Source: Ficedula albicollis
Taxonomy: Eukaryota; Chordata; Aves; Passeriformes; Muscicapidae
Assembly (NCBI RefSeq): GCF_000247815.1
Contig: NC_021686.1
Location: 12,588,562 to 12,652,561 of the forward strand
Direction: 5' to 3'
Length of the DNA stretch: 64,000 nucleotides
The notes beneath the pieces were generated by a model. It was not told where the DNA came from, did not search any database, and saw nothing but the letters and a program-made list of their open reading frames with translations. The translations under genes were made by a program, and so were the position numbers. Within the stretch, counting starts at the first letter, position 1. The number at the start of each line of letters is the position of its first letter. Positions 46,306-58,600 of the stretch are shown here, one piece after another.

Positions 46306-49300
46306 CAAAGGGCCCCGAGCTCCTCTTGCTGGGTGAAAATCCCAGCACACGTATCGTGTTGCAGGTGGGGACTTTCTCTCTAGGTGTGCCAGCCCTCCTC
46401 TGCCACAGGGTGTCCAGCTCCTCCTGCATCCTGAGGGGATGTGTGCTGCCCCTAAGGGTGTGGGATGAGGGTATTCCTGGCCTGCAGAGCCACAAGCCAT
46501 GGCTTGCCCCAGCTGTCCCTTCAGGGTGGCACTTGATTCCAGCATCTCCCTGCCCTCCTCCATGGACTTGGGGATTCCTACAGGCAAGGGAAGCCCTGCC
46601 AAACCCAACACAGGCAGCAGGAAGGGATGCACTTGGATATTCTCTTCAACAAGCACTTACTCTGTCTCCTCCATCTCCCATTGTGACCCAACCACCCTGT
46701 CTGGGCGCACCTGTGTTTGGGAAGGCTCTGCAGAGCCAAGCCAGCCTTTTCCTCGCAGAGGGATGGATGCTCTTGTCACTCCTCCCTGGGGAAAGCCTGT
46801 GGGCAGAAGGCATTAGTGGAGTGGGACCATCCATGAGCAAGGAGCAGAGACAGACTCCCCACAGGTCTTGCCAGGCTGATCCCCTGCAGCCTTCCCCTCT
46901 ATCACCTTTGTGCTTCCTCATCTAACTGGAGGTGTTGGGGATGGAGAGGAGCAGCAGTAAATGACTCAAATGCATTCACTGTATGTTTTCTCTTCTTTTC
47001 CATACATTGCCTATCAGCCAAGTCCTTCCCAACAACTGAAAGGAGAAATGGCATTTTATCAGCAGCCCGAGTTTAATTTCAGCTCATTAAAGCAAGCAAT
47101 TTGCTGGTTTATTTGCTTTACAAAGTGTGAATAAAATGACAGCATTAAGGAGATGTGAGAGAGGGAAGAGGGGCTAATCTCCCTTTTTATTAGATTCTCA
47201 GGACATGACTGGTGAGTGGAGAAGTGGGTCTTGTTGCTTTGCACAAAAGGCATAATTGTTCATCTGGTTGGCTTCTGAGAGCCTCCATCCCAGCCCGTGG
47301 TGGGTGTGTGCCTGAGCATCACCAGCGCTGAGCATCCCCAAGGTTCCAGAGCTTTAACTCTCCTGCCTGCCTGATTCATCTCTGCCCAGTTCTCCTGAGT
47401 TTATTCTCCTGGTAACACAACTGCTCATTGCTTTTTCCAGTTCTCTGAACCCCCCCCAGAGAGCTGAGAAAACCTGGGAATATACCAGCAAAACTCTCAC
47501 ATGAAAAACAACCAGGAAAGTGGCGATTTGGGAGTCTCTTTTGCTGTTGGAGAACGAAACAAAAGGAAAGAATGAAGGCATAGAATAACATTGGAAATGC
47601 TTTGGAATGATGGATTTAATCTCAGTCAGAGATATATTGAGGTGTGGCACTGTTGTGCACTGGATGAGCAGCAGCATCCTTATCCTGGCTGAAAATCATA
47701 GCAAGGGAGGTGGAAAGGAAAAGGCAAAGCTGGAGCTTCAAAAACCAGTGCAAGCTGGCTGGGAAGTTTTTGCTTCCATTTCCCAACTAATGGCATCTTG
47801 GAAAATTAAACCAGAGCAGCAGCTGCAAGGAAGCAAACAAAGCAGCCATGGGGGCTGGGAAGGGAGCTGGCACTCAGTTCCTAATTTTGTTATTCTACTG
47901 AATGAGTTATTTCAAACTGTGGATTGCATTTACTGAGGGAACACAAGATTACGCATGTGAGTGCCTGTGTACACACACAGCAGTGCTCCTCTCCTTGGCA
48001 TTTCTGCATCTCCATAACTTCCTTTTCCCTAGCTGCTCCATCTCCAGCTTCTCTTAGATCCCCCTTCACAGCCACTTGGGCTGTTTTATCAAAAAATTAT
48101 CCCCACTACAAAGAGAGCCAGAGGAAAATGGCAGTGGTACATTACAAACACTGAGTGTTTGGTCATCCAAACAGCAGGGAGGGAAAATTTGGCTAACCAG
48201 ATTTTAAAGTGAACCTTGGTTCTTCATTACGTGTAAGATAGTCTGGAGAGGCAGCTCCAAGATGGCAGATAAAACCTTCCACAGTGATGCAACCACCTGT
48301 GAATAGCTAATGTCCATCCTGTATATGTCAGGGGGGCAAAGGGGGTTTCCAGGCAGGTTTTCCCCTCATTCATACTCCTGGTCTTTGCTCCATGACTCCT
48401 GCTGGGTGGTGTTGGTCAGAATCACAACCTCCCTGGATAATAAAGATGCTCAGGCCTGTAAAATTCGAGTTCATTTTATATCCAGACATCCTGGTCCTAA
48501 TATCCTTCACTGACAGGGTTTAGCAGCTTTTTGTGCATCCCAGCCTTGTTCCCAAACGCCTCAGAGTGTTAGATAATAGAGTTCTCCAGTCAATTCTACT
48601 CTCTCTCCTGCTATTATTTAAGAAAAACAGGCAAGGGAGAAGAGATATATTTTCCACTGAGGTTTGAGGAGAGATTAAGAAGGAATGAGCAGAGAGGTGA
48701 AGGGAGATTGAGAGAGAAGTGCCCAGCATTGCATCCAGGACAGCTTTTGTTGGGACTCTGGGAGATCACAGACTGTATGACAAGTATCCAGGTGGGAGGG
48801 ATGGCAGAGAGATAACTTTTCTGGAAGACACTGAGAGAAACAAAGAGAAATTACACTTGGTCTCTATACATGGACATTAATATTACCAGCATATCAACAC
48901 CCATGGGCTCTGAATGGTGCTGGGGCCAATCTCTCCTTGGCTTGTTCCTATTTTAACCTTGATTGGAAAAGTTATGATCTTTACTGGAAGCTGCTATTCA
49001 AGCCCATTTAATTTAGCAGTAAACCTGGGTGCTGTGGTGTCTGGAGGTTCAAAGCCACTGTGCCTCCAAAAGCCAGCATGAGGCCAGAGCTGCAGCCTGG
49101 CCATGGCCAGAACAGACCTGTCTGCACAAACAGTTCTAAGAACCCTTTTTTTCCTACGGCAAGATAAATTCTGGTTTAAAATGATGATATTTTCAAGACA
49201 AACCGTTGGGATTGCAGAAAATAAGACTATTCTGCTGTTACTCAGCTGCAGTCTGAAGTCATTTACATCCATCTCATGCTGCTTGGTTTCCAGGGTCTGT

Positions 49301-50240
49301 TGAGATGACAACCCTATCTCATGCTGCTGTGGGCTGCTGAGCAGAAGCCTCTGCTGAGTTTAAGTAAATGCATAAATGATCTTCTTGGTGAGCAACCTCT
49401 TAAGCCCAGCTGGGGTACCTGTGCATTAAACCAGCCTTCCAGGACATCAGCACGAGCAGCAGTGGAACATCAGCTCCAGCCCCTGACAGTGCAGTTGGGC
49501 CCTCAAGGAGCTGAGGAATGGGATGAGAGGGACAGAGTTAGGGGAAGGTGAAGAGGAAAAAGGTTTTAGGGGATGTAAAGAAGAGCTCTGATCAGGTATG
49601 ACTCTAGCAATAAGAAAGGTGTGTTTCCATGGGAGAAAGCCTCTCTAATACTTTCTTGATGGGATTTTTCCTTAGAAATAATCAGTCTGAATCACACTTC
49701 ATTATGGGATGTTAATGCTGAGGGTAGGCTGAGGAAAAGCAGAGGTCTGGTGTGGAAGCCAGAGTCCTATTTTCCCCTGTAAACAGAGCTGAAGATCAAA
49801 GGATGTTTTTCCAGCCCCAGTGCAATGGAGGGAGCCAGCCCCTCGCTGGGAAGTGGAGCTGCTGGTGTTCCCCAGCAGTGACAGTCTGAGCTGAGCCTTG
49901 TCCCCCCTGCACTGCCATTCTTGCTCAATCTTCACTGCTGTTTAAAAAAGGGCTTTACTGCTTTCATTCATTAATTTATGTTTGTAGGAAGCCTGCATAA
50001 CTCTTTGCCTCCCAGATGGGAAAACTTTTACACAGGGGAAAATCTGGTGATGGATCTGCGAAATGGTGAGTTGTTAGAGATTATTTTTAAATGTGCAAGT
50101 GCCTTTTCTCTCTGAGTTTATTTGCAGAAGAACAGTTCCCCCTCTGTCCTTGCCCTTCCCTGTGAAGGGGTCTCTGGCCAGTGCAACATCAGTTTCTAGG
50201 CAGGCTGTAATGCTGAGTGTTGAGAGATGGACAAGAAAAT

Positions 50241-50246
50241 ATACAG
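50241..50246. repeat. Left target-site duplication of the solo LTR (atacag)
   Basis: The six bases atacag directly precede the LTR 5' end TGTAGG and are repeated directly after its 3' end TTACA (50683-50688). Confidence 0.8.
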
Positions 50247-50469
50247 TGTAGGAGATGCTCCCCCCAAGACGGGCCCCTGGCATCTTATCTCTTAAGGAGA
50301 TAACTCGAATTCCCCACTGCCTGCATCATTTTCAGGAATCGAAACTGTTTTTATTGGCTGTTAAACTAGGATAGTAATTGGTTTATATCCTCACCTAGGA
50401 TTTTAAGGTAATTGGTTAGTTTGTAATGTATAGGCTTTTATTGGTTAGTTTTTGAATCCCCCCAAAACC

Positions 50470-50477
50470 TATATAAG
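50470..50477 (+). promoter_or_regulatory. TATA box of the solo LTR
   Basis: The word 'tatataag' lies about 52 bases upstream of the LTR poly(A) signal, in the expected U3 position. It could still drive transcription away from ELFN1, since the LTR is antisense to that gene. Confidence 0.7.
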
Positions 50478-50528
50478 AACTTTGTATCCCTTTGTCTTTG
50501 GATTTCTGCGGCCAGTCTCCCTTCAGAT

Positions 50529-50534
50529 AATAAA
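50529..50534 (+). terminator. Poly(A) signal of the solo LTR
   Basis: AATAAA lies within 'gataataaagcatctgg', downstream of the TATA box, as expected for the R region of a retroviral LTR. Confidence 0.75.
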
Positions 50535-50682
50535 GCATCTGGAATGACCGGAGCCAGAGTCCCAAGTCTTTTTCTCCGCTAGCGTGTAACTGAGGTCTGC
50601 CACAGGCGTTCCCTCAACTATCGGAGCTCCTGCGGCAGACTGCCCGGGGTGGAAAGGAAATCCCGCCGGGAGGACAGTTACA

Positions 50683-50688
50683 ATACAG
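50683..50688. repeat. Right target-site duplication of the solo LTR (atacag)
   Basis: This is identical to the six bases just left of the LTR at 50241-50246. Confidence 0.8.
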
Positions 50689-51394
50689 CTCATGAAGGAC
50701 TTCATGGTAGTGATCTGTGATCCCTGGGTAGGCAGAACAGAATTCCCCTTTCCATCAGCATGTGTCCTGCACAGAGGAATTGTTGTGTCTGTGCTGCAAG
50801 CAAATACCTCTGCTAACCTCTCCTTGACTCGCTCACTTGGAAGCTGGTCCTGCTTTTCTGGCTGGAGACTTTCAGATGCCTCTTCCAGTCCAGGTTGGCT
50901 TTAATGATGTAGATCTTGTCCTCTGGAGCTGAGGAGCCCAGCTTAAGGCTGCACCCTTGGCTACCCCCTTTCTGAAGGGGGTTTCTGTCCAGATACTGCT
51001 GTATCTCACAAGCCCCAGTGCCCTACAAGCCTAATTTTAGCTCAGAGCTGCAGGCCGGCTTCTTGTCATGGGCCAGGAGAAGGTTAATGATCATCTGGGC
51101 AGCCCTCCAAAACCAATCTAATGTTTATTCAGGATAACAGCATTGCAGAGGAAACCAAGCATGACCACCTTCCACGAACAGCTCACCCATCACAGCCCTG
51201 CTCCTGCAGGTGGCTCTGCTGGAGCAGCTCACGTTTGTCCCCTCTTGGGGGAGACCCTACCCTAGGTCAACTCAGGTCCTCATCAACACTTCCAACCCTG
51301 CCCTCTAAACCCAAACAGATGCTGTGTTTCTACTGAAAGACAGTTTACCAGGCTGTGGGTCTGTTGTTTCAGCAGTAGAAATACACACTCACCT

Positions 51395-51396
<2 letters not shown>

Positions 51397-51426
<30 letters not shown>
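51397..51426. repeat. 30-base poly(T) tract
   Basis: An uninterrupted run of 30 T. A plus-strand TTTATT (minus-strand AATAAA) lies 51 bases to the right, at 51477-51482. This geometry would fit the tail of a minus-strand retrocopy, but no parent gene was recognised in the sequence to the right. Confidence 0.9.
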
Positions 51427-51430
<4 letters not shown>

Positions 51431-54402
51431 GGGCACTCCTCATGGGTCAGATACTCAGGCTACAAACAAATATCCATTTATTTGGATATTTGGGAGGTGG
51501 GTCAGTGTCTCAGCCTGGTGGTGGTGCCTGGATGTTGCAGGTCTGTGCCCCAGCTGGGTCTGGGATGGAAGGGAGAGGATGAAGGGCTGGTGCAGATCAG
51601 CACATGAGGAGGCACAGGGATGTGAGACAGCAGTGACTGTACCCTGTGGCAGAGGGCACAGTCCCCAAGCTGCTCTTCAATGGCTTCATTTCAGCCATCA
51701 ATTACAGCCTTTTCTTCCCTCCAGCACAGCCCCTGCAGTTATTCCATCACGCCTTTGACACAACTGAAAGGATGTGCAACAGATTCACCCCAACAACACC
51801 TGCAGGAAGGTGAGTGCACTGCTTTCTTGGGGCTCCCCTTGGGCCCCTCAGGGCTCCATGAAGGCATTGGGTACAAGCTGTAAAGCCTGAAGGCCTGAGA
51901 TGTGCTGTGCTGTGGGAAAGATTTTCTTCCAGCAATAAGTACAGACATACCTGACCCAGGAGAGCTCTTGATGCTTCCTTCAGGGTGCAGGAAAAATTGT
52001 ACTGATAGCAAAAAGTGTTTCCTGAGGCAGCCCTGAGATGCTGGTACTGGCTCCACCATCAACAGTCCCAACATAGCTGGGTGTGACTGCCTTCCCAGCG
52101 TGCTGAGAGGCACTGTGAGAACATCTCTGGAGAACACTGGAATGTGCTCCCTGCCACCTGGTGTGGTCAGGGAGATGGCTGGGCAGCCAGATGGCCACAT
52201 GTGTTTGGAGCTGATGTCCATGATTATGTTTACAGCAGGATTGAAAGGCTCCTAGATTCCTGAGCAGGTATCTTCATTATGCTAAATCCAAACAGAACAA
52301 AGACACTCCACTGTGGGCTTGGCTGGTTAAACATGGTGCCAGACAGTGTTTCTCTCAAGACTAGCTGATCTCCCACTGGAGTGTGCCCATGCACTGGTGG
52401 GAACAAGCAAAGCCCATCTTTGCCCACAGAGGACACTCAGCTGCAGGTATGAGGGACCACTGGGTTTCCTCTACGGTGCCAGCATAAAGCTCAACCAAAC
52501 AGCCTCCTACCTAAAAGTGTGTGGCCAGATGCAGAGAACCTTGTAAAAAGTGCACATGTTAGACTCCAGAAGAAGCCGGTTTTGTCTGGGCACATGGTGA
52601 GTGCCAAGCTGAGGGTGGAAAGCAGCAGCAGGGGCTGGTGGGGCATGAGTGTGGGCTTGCAGCACACAAAGCCCTGCCTCAGATCCTGGCTGCTCCCAGC
52701 CACCTCTGTGCCCACCCTCTGGGCCTCTGCTTCACTGCTTGGCCAGAAGATGTGGAGGGTGGAAAGAAACTCTGGAGTCCAAGACAGCAGAAGCAGGGAG
52801 CTGTGCCAGTGTTTGGACTGCCCATCCTTCCCACAAACATTTCCTGTGGAGGTTACCCAAGCCCAAAAAGCAAGTGAACCCAAAACACCTACCCTCTTTG
52901 GAGGATTGGAGTTTATTGTTAATAATCTGCTGCTAAAAGGGTAACATCTGTTTTGGACAAACTGTAATGAGATTTAAACCCCAGGTGGAGGAAGGACTTC
53001 ACAGTAATAAATGACTTTCTGTATGTCTAAATAGTTTTAATTTTTTTTCTGGCAGAAATAGCTGCTTTTCACCTCAGGCTTCTTTTTGCCAGCTCTTTTT
53101 GTTTAATGATTGCTATTAATTTCCAGGGTGGCAGATGGATTTTAGGCTGGAGTAGTCTGAAATGAGGAAAAACAGCCCGTGAAGGTGTGAGCTTGCCGTG
53201 AGTGTGTGCACAGGTCACACATGCTGGTGAGATGCCAAGAGTGGGAGTTTGCTTCCCAGGGGAACAACTGCTTCCAGGTACCTGCTCCTCCCTCCTGGGA
53301 TGTTTCAGCATCTCTCAGTCATAAAGGAAGGCAAATTAACATTTCTGGTCACTGCTCACAGCTCTGCCTGTTTAGACCTTCATTTAATAAAGCTGCTGAT
53401 TTCAGCAAGGGTTCAGGTGGAATTCAAACCAGCACCAAGTGCTTTGCTAAATCCAAGCTGAAGTGAGCTGGAGAGCAGCACCTGTCTCCAGAACATGGAA
53501 AGGAGCTCCCTGCCCATGGCTGGATGCTGCCAGGTGATGGGGATTCCTCCTTGGGCATACAAGGTGTGGGTTTTTTTAGTGCTTTCCTGTGTTATTTGTA
53601 TTTTTTTTAATAGTATGGGATGTCCCAAACAGACAACCCTTTTCCATCCTCCAGCTGTGACAATAAATGTTTGCTGTTGAACCCAGCACACCCTGTCAAG
53701 CTCCTAGTGCCCAAAGGAGGACTTTCTTTATCCTCTCTGCTACCATCTCTTCCTCAAGAAGCCTACAGAACTAATCCCAGTTAGTGCTACAGTGTGCTGG
53801 GGAGCCCTCCTTTGTCTTCCCCTCCTGTGGAGCACCTCTGGGCTTGGCTCAGGAGGCAGGACCCATGGAAGGATGCTCAGGAAGCAAGGCTGATGATGGT
53901 CCACCACATGGCAGCACCCTGTGGACAGACAGCTGCCACAAGAGTGTGGCAGAGGATATGGGAAGGAGGGAGGGGTTTATTTGCCTGGGCCTGGACCAGC
54001 CCCTAGGCATGGAGGAAAGGGGGTAGAGATAGAAAGTGCAGCATCTCAGGTGATGCAGATAATCTCCTTTAATCTCCTGCTCAAAATAACCCAAAGTCAA
54101 GTAAAGGAGGGATTACAGGGCCTAAGCCACTGTTATTGCCAGGGTGGAACAGACTTAGGTTGCCTCTGAAGGGCTGCGAGGAGGAAGAGGAGCTGCAGCA
54201 AATGCCAGCCTGCTGGAAATGCCTCCTGGTGAGGGTGACTGGGTGAGCTGGGGACCCTGCTGAGGCAGCCCAAGGGCAGCTGGAGCTGCAGGGACAGCAG
54301 CTGCTGGCAGATTTAGGAGCCTACACAGGCACCTGGTCCCAGGGAGAGAGTCTTAGATGCCCACTTGTCACCTTGTTGTTGCTGATGGGTTTATTCTTAG
54401 TG

Positions 54403-54575
54403 CAGGATCCAAAGTGCTTTATAGCCATTAATTATCCTAATGGGGAAGCAGTGCCTGTGAAACCATTTTACAGATGGGAAGCAGAGCCCAGGAGGAGGTA
54501 AATGACCTCTCAGGTGCTGGGGCAGGGCTGGAGTGAGGTGGCCAGACCCTGGGCCCAAAGCTCCCTCCAATTTTA
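54403..54575 (+). repeat. MIR-like (CORE-SINE) fragment
   Basis: Blocks in order: 'ccaaagtgctttatagccat', 'taattatcctaatggggaa', 'ccattttacagatgggaagc', 'agagcccaggaggaggtaaa', 'tgacctctcaggtgctgggg', then 'ggagtgaggtggccagaccc'. The 'ttttacagatggg' core is nearly exact. This is the clearest MIR-like copy in the window. Confidence 0.7.
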
Positions 54576-56454
54576 AGGGGCTTTTCCTTGGATGAGTGTT
54601 CCCATAGCTGTGAGGACATCTCCTGCCCTTTGCCACGAAGCTCAGCTCCTGTGCTGCTGCCAGGGAGAGCTGAGCTGCAGAGCCCTATTCATCAGCTCCT
54701 GGTGATGTCTCTGAGATAGCAGCAGCACAGGGACTGTGAGAGGCAGGATTGCACTGGGAGGGAGCAGAGCATGTTCATTTTAATGAGCCTGTCCCTGCCT
54801 AAAGGAGAGAGAAAGCGAGAGGCCAACCTGGTTTAATAAACTCCAGCATGCCGATTTAATCAGATGGATCACTGTTCCCCAGCACAGGGATGAATATATT
54901 AAAAAAATGATTCAAACTTTTCCCCTTTGTTTTTCATTTGTATTATGTGCTGTGGTGTGATAAAACATCCTGGGGCCAACTTGCAAGGCAATAAAAGAGA
55001 GGGTGGAGGAGAGGAAGACATTGATCCATGCGAGCGAGCAGAGGCGCCGTGGGAAGGGAGGCTGCTGGCAGGCAGGGCTGGAGGAGGGGGGCTGCAGCAC
55101 CCTCAGCCCCCACCAAAGCCCCAGGGGAGAGGTGGTTATGGGGCCTGACCTGCTGTCAGCTCCCTTTCTGAGATCTGAGATGACTAACAGCGGTTTGAGG
55201 GCTCAAAGCAGCCCTTGGCAAAGCATGAGATCTCCACCCCACTGCAGAAAGATCTGAGCGCAAGAACAGCCCCACAGCCCTGCCCCTGGAGGGAAGGAGG
55301 GACAACACCCACCTTTCCAAGGGACACCAGCACGTGGATTGTGCTGGTGGTGTTTCTTGGAGTTAGGTGGCACTGTCCTTCCAGGGGATGGTGCAACAGG
55401 ACAAACTTTCCTCTGGACTCTCCCCTTCTCCTTAGCAGGAGGTGTTTCTTCAGTGCCTCCCCACTGCACCAGTGCCAGGCAGGGAGGAGTGGGGATCTGG
55501 GTGCTGCTTATTAATTTAGAGAGCTAAACAGCTGTGGTGGCAAAGCTGCCAACTGCCCAGCAGGAAGGCAAGCGCTGTACTCGGGGGTTTTGCCACTGCT
55601 CCCTGTGAGAATGCCACACCCCGGTGCCTCTGACTGTCCCTGGGGACAGCAGGCATCGCTTGGAGGCACAGGAAGGTCTGGATCAGCACAGCCAAGAGCA
55701 AACTGGCTCTGCAGGCAGCCCAGGTGGGATTGTGTCAGCGCCTGGCTCTGGCCTTGCAAGGCTCCTGCTACGTGGGTGGCAATAAAGCCAGCTTAGACAA
55801 AATAGTCTTTTGTACTAAATCCTGGACAGACCACCTGGAGCTGTGGGCAAGGACAGAGCTCAGGGGCCTCAAGGTGCCTCCATGGAATTTACCTCCTTTG
55901 CCCTGCCCAGGCTCACTGCCCTCAGCTGAGGCTTAACCAACCCCCAGCCCTTGCTCTGCTCCCCCTCCTCTGGCCCCTCAGGCTGCTTGCCACCCTGGGG
56001 CACAAAGAACTGGCTCTGCAAGCACGGCACAGGGCACTCAGCTGGGCTTTTTCACCAAGGCCAGAGCCCAGCTGCACTGGACAGCTCCCTGGCAGGTGAG
56101 AGATGGGCTTGTGGCTGAAGGCAGCCCAGTGGTGTTTTTGCTGGGGGGCTGCAGGTCCCCCTGCCACAGAGCAAAGCTGACCCTGACAGGCTGGACTGGC
56201 CCTAGGACAGCGATGGGGTTTGTGGTGAGATCCCTGTTCTACGTCCTTCCTTCAGGAGCACCTCCACCAGCAGCTGCAGGGCCATGGTAATGTTTAGAGG
56301 AGGGGGGAAGGCATCTCCTTCTTTGGAAAGGATTTCTCTACATTGTGCCATTGAACTGAAGAGGCACTTTTGGCCACTTGGTGTTAAGTGTCACCAACTT
56401 TGGCTTCTAACACACCAGTGTGCTACTGCTTCATTACTTTATTCATTACTGCCC

Positions 56455-56700
56455 ATAAACACTAATAAATAATCCTATTTTCATTCCCCCATTGTTTAAA
56501 TGGTCATTAATTGTAGTTTATATGCTGTCTTTGCGTATTTGTGTGCGATAGCTTCTTCATGACTCCTTGATTAACTGTGATTGATTGTGTATTTTAAAAT
56601 CAATTAAAAGTTTCAACACTAAAAGGTAGAGTCTTTAGCAGTAATTCTCCAAGACATTGCCACTTATAATGGAGCTATTGTAGTGCTGGGATCCATTAGT
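56455..56700. promoter_or_regulatory. Candidate conserved noncoding element
   Basis: This AT-rich, non-repetitive block contains clustered homeodomain-type words ('tggtcattaattgtagttt', 'tccttgattaactgtgattg', 'aaatcaattaaaag'). The flanks are G/C-rich with many short direct repeats. It lies about 12.5 kb upstream of the ELFN1 coding exon. Conservation is untested. Confidence 0.3.
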
Positions 56701-57764
56701 GTGGCAGGCCATGATCTTTATTTTCCAGGTTTATGCCCATAAGTGTGTGCACGTGGCTGTGTCTGTGGAAGTCACATGGTGGGAAGAGGATGTGAGAAAC
56801 AATCAGCTTCTCACAGGGTTGCTGGCTTTTGTGGGTGACCAGGCATCACCCACTCCCTTCCTTAAAACACTAATGCAAGGCCTGAGCCCCAGAACCCCAT
56901 GATTTCCTTGCACTGTGTATTAATTTTCTAATTGTAAGGATGTGCTGATACCCTCAGCTGAAGGTACAAAGAGTGGGATGTGTGTTCTGCAAAGCTGTTT
57001 TAGTGACTGCCCCTGTGCCTTGGTGGGGTGGAGGTGAGGGGTACATGGGGATGGCTGTGAAGGTTTGTGGTGGTGCTGATATGATGCTGATATGACGTTG
57101 GAGGAGGAGGGTGGCCACCACCTGGGTGTCAGGGCATGTGCTGGAGCACAAATCTCTGCTCTTTAGAGCATCATGCCTGTATTACATCAATTTATTGTAT
57201 GTGTTATATGTACTATAGCTCTTCATATTGCTGTTGTGCTGGGAAAACGTGTGTCCAGCACCAGAGCTGGAGGAAATGGGTTAACACCCAGCACTCTCAT
57301 GCTGCCTTGCCCTGTAAACCTGAACCCCAAGTGCTTATGCCTCTGTGCACTCTGTGACTCCAGTGCAGCTCTGCCCGAGCAGCTTCTCATGGCCCATGCA
57401 GAGAATTTGGGGTGGGGGAACCACACAAGAGATTTTGTGCAGGTGTTCCAAGGTGGGGGAGCAGATCCCAAGGGACCAGTGGGAAATGAGCCCCTTTTAA
57501 TGGATCTTGTCCCCCATGCTCCTGGATGTCTGCCTGCTGCCAGGAGCAGGGCCCTCCCAGCCATCTGCCAGCTCAGGCAGAGGATTCCTGTGCATTAATC
57601 TGCTGACAGACATTTGTCACCCACCCTTCTCCCAGCTGCATGATGCAAAAAATGCCTCAGTGCCCCAGTGCACTGGGAGCACCTGTAGGGGAAATCACCA
57701 ACCCTGTTAAATGATGGGGGGACCATTTTGTGCAAGCCCTGGAATGGCATCACTCTGTTGTATT

Positions 57765-58090
57765 AACTTGCCTGCTTGCATTGATGTTAATGAAATAAAG
57801 AAATATAATGGTTCCAGACTTTTAAACTTCTTATAGCTCAATTTGCATAATGGCCACTGCTACCCTGAACAGGAACTGATCTGTCAAAAAATATTGTTCC
57901 AGTCCTCTATCATTCAGCTCAATAGGAGGTGCAGATTGGCCCACAGGAGCTGTTTTTTGCTGATGGAGTGCAGTTTGCTTAGTGCCAACCATAAAAAGCT
58001 AATATTAGCACGCAATCCAATATTGTAAAAAAGAAATTGGTTAAAAGTTATAGATCAATAACTGTTATCGTGGCTCTGTTTTTCAGACAG
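57765..58090. promoter_or_regulatory. Candidate conserved noncoding element
   Basis: AT-rich, low-CpG, non-repetitive sequence with 'gttaatgaaataaagaaata', 'tagctcaatttgcataatgg' (an octamer-like ATTTGCAT with an adjacent homeodomain word), 'aaaaagctaatattagcacg' and 'ttatagatcaataactgtta'. The word content resembles deeply conserved enhancers near neural genes. No open frame of note covers it. The call is by composition only. Confidence 0.3.
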
Positions 58091-58383
58091 ATCATGTTTG
58101 CTGCTGCCTGCTGATGGGGAGGCAGGCTCCCTCCCTCTGGCTGAAGCAACTCCAGGGTTCCTCCTTGGAGGAGCCTGGGGCTGCTGGTTGAGGCTCAGCT
58201 GAACAGCCCTGGGAGCTTACAATGCTGCAAGTGTTTCTTGAGGAAGTTTGCTGCCCTCTGCCCTGGACTATGAACTGCTGGTCAGGGCTGGACATTAGCC
58301 CTGTCTCCTCCTCTTGCACATCCCTCCTCAATGCCTCAGATCCCCTCCATGTCCTACAGCAACCCCACTTCACACCTTAGATT

Positions 58384-58600
58384 GTTATTCCTTGATTACC
58401 TAGATCCCTTCTCCCTGCCCTAGATCTCTTCTCCTTGATTATCCACATCTCTGCTCTTTGATGCCCCAGATCTCTGCTCCTTGATTACCTACATCTCTGC
58501 TCCTCCATGCCCTAGATCTCTTCTCCTTGATTATCCCAATCTCTGCTCTTTGATGCCCTAGATTTCCTCTCATCAGTGCCCCAGATCTCTGCCTGCTGCC
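58384..58600. repeat. Irregular ~23-bp tandem repeat with a ~92-bp higher-order period
   Basis: Variants of 'cctagatctcttctccttga' followed by 'ttacc' or 'tgcc' recur about nine times. A longer block beginning 'gccctagatctcttctcctt' recurs at 58417 and 58509 (92 bp apart). Units vary between a TTGATTA(C/T)C type and a TGATGCCC type. The plus strand is pyrimidine-rich, like the 28-kb minisatellite. Confidence 0.82.

Larger units (their letters stand above)
50247..50682 (+). mobile_element. Solo LTR of a class II (ERVK-like) endogenous retrovirus
   Basis: This is a 436-bp element bounded by TG...CA ends (TGTAGG at the start, GTTACA at the end) and flanked by identical 6-bp repeats, atacag. It carries a TATA box (50470-50477) and a poly(A) signal AATAAA (50529-50534) in the same orientation and in LTR order, followed by a G/C-rich U5. 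Six-base target duplications are typical of alpha/beta-type (class II) retroviruses. No internal gag, pol or env sequence adjoins it, so it is a solo LTR left by recombination between two LTRs. Matching target repeats suggest a moderate or young age. The family name was not determined. Confidence 0.88.

Noticed and set aside
51739..52221. Minus-strand open frame of 160 codons next to the 30-T tract, considered as a retrocopy body
   Set aside because: I recognise no parent protein in the translation, so it is not supported as a pseudogene.
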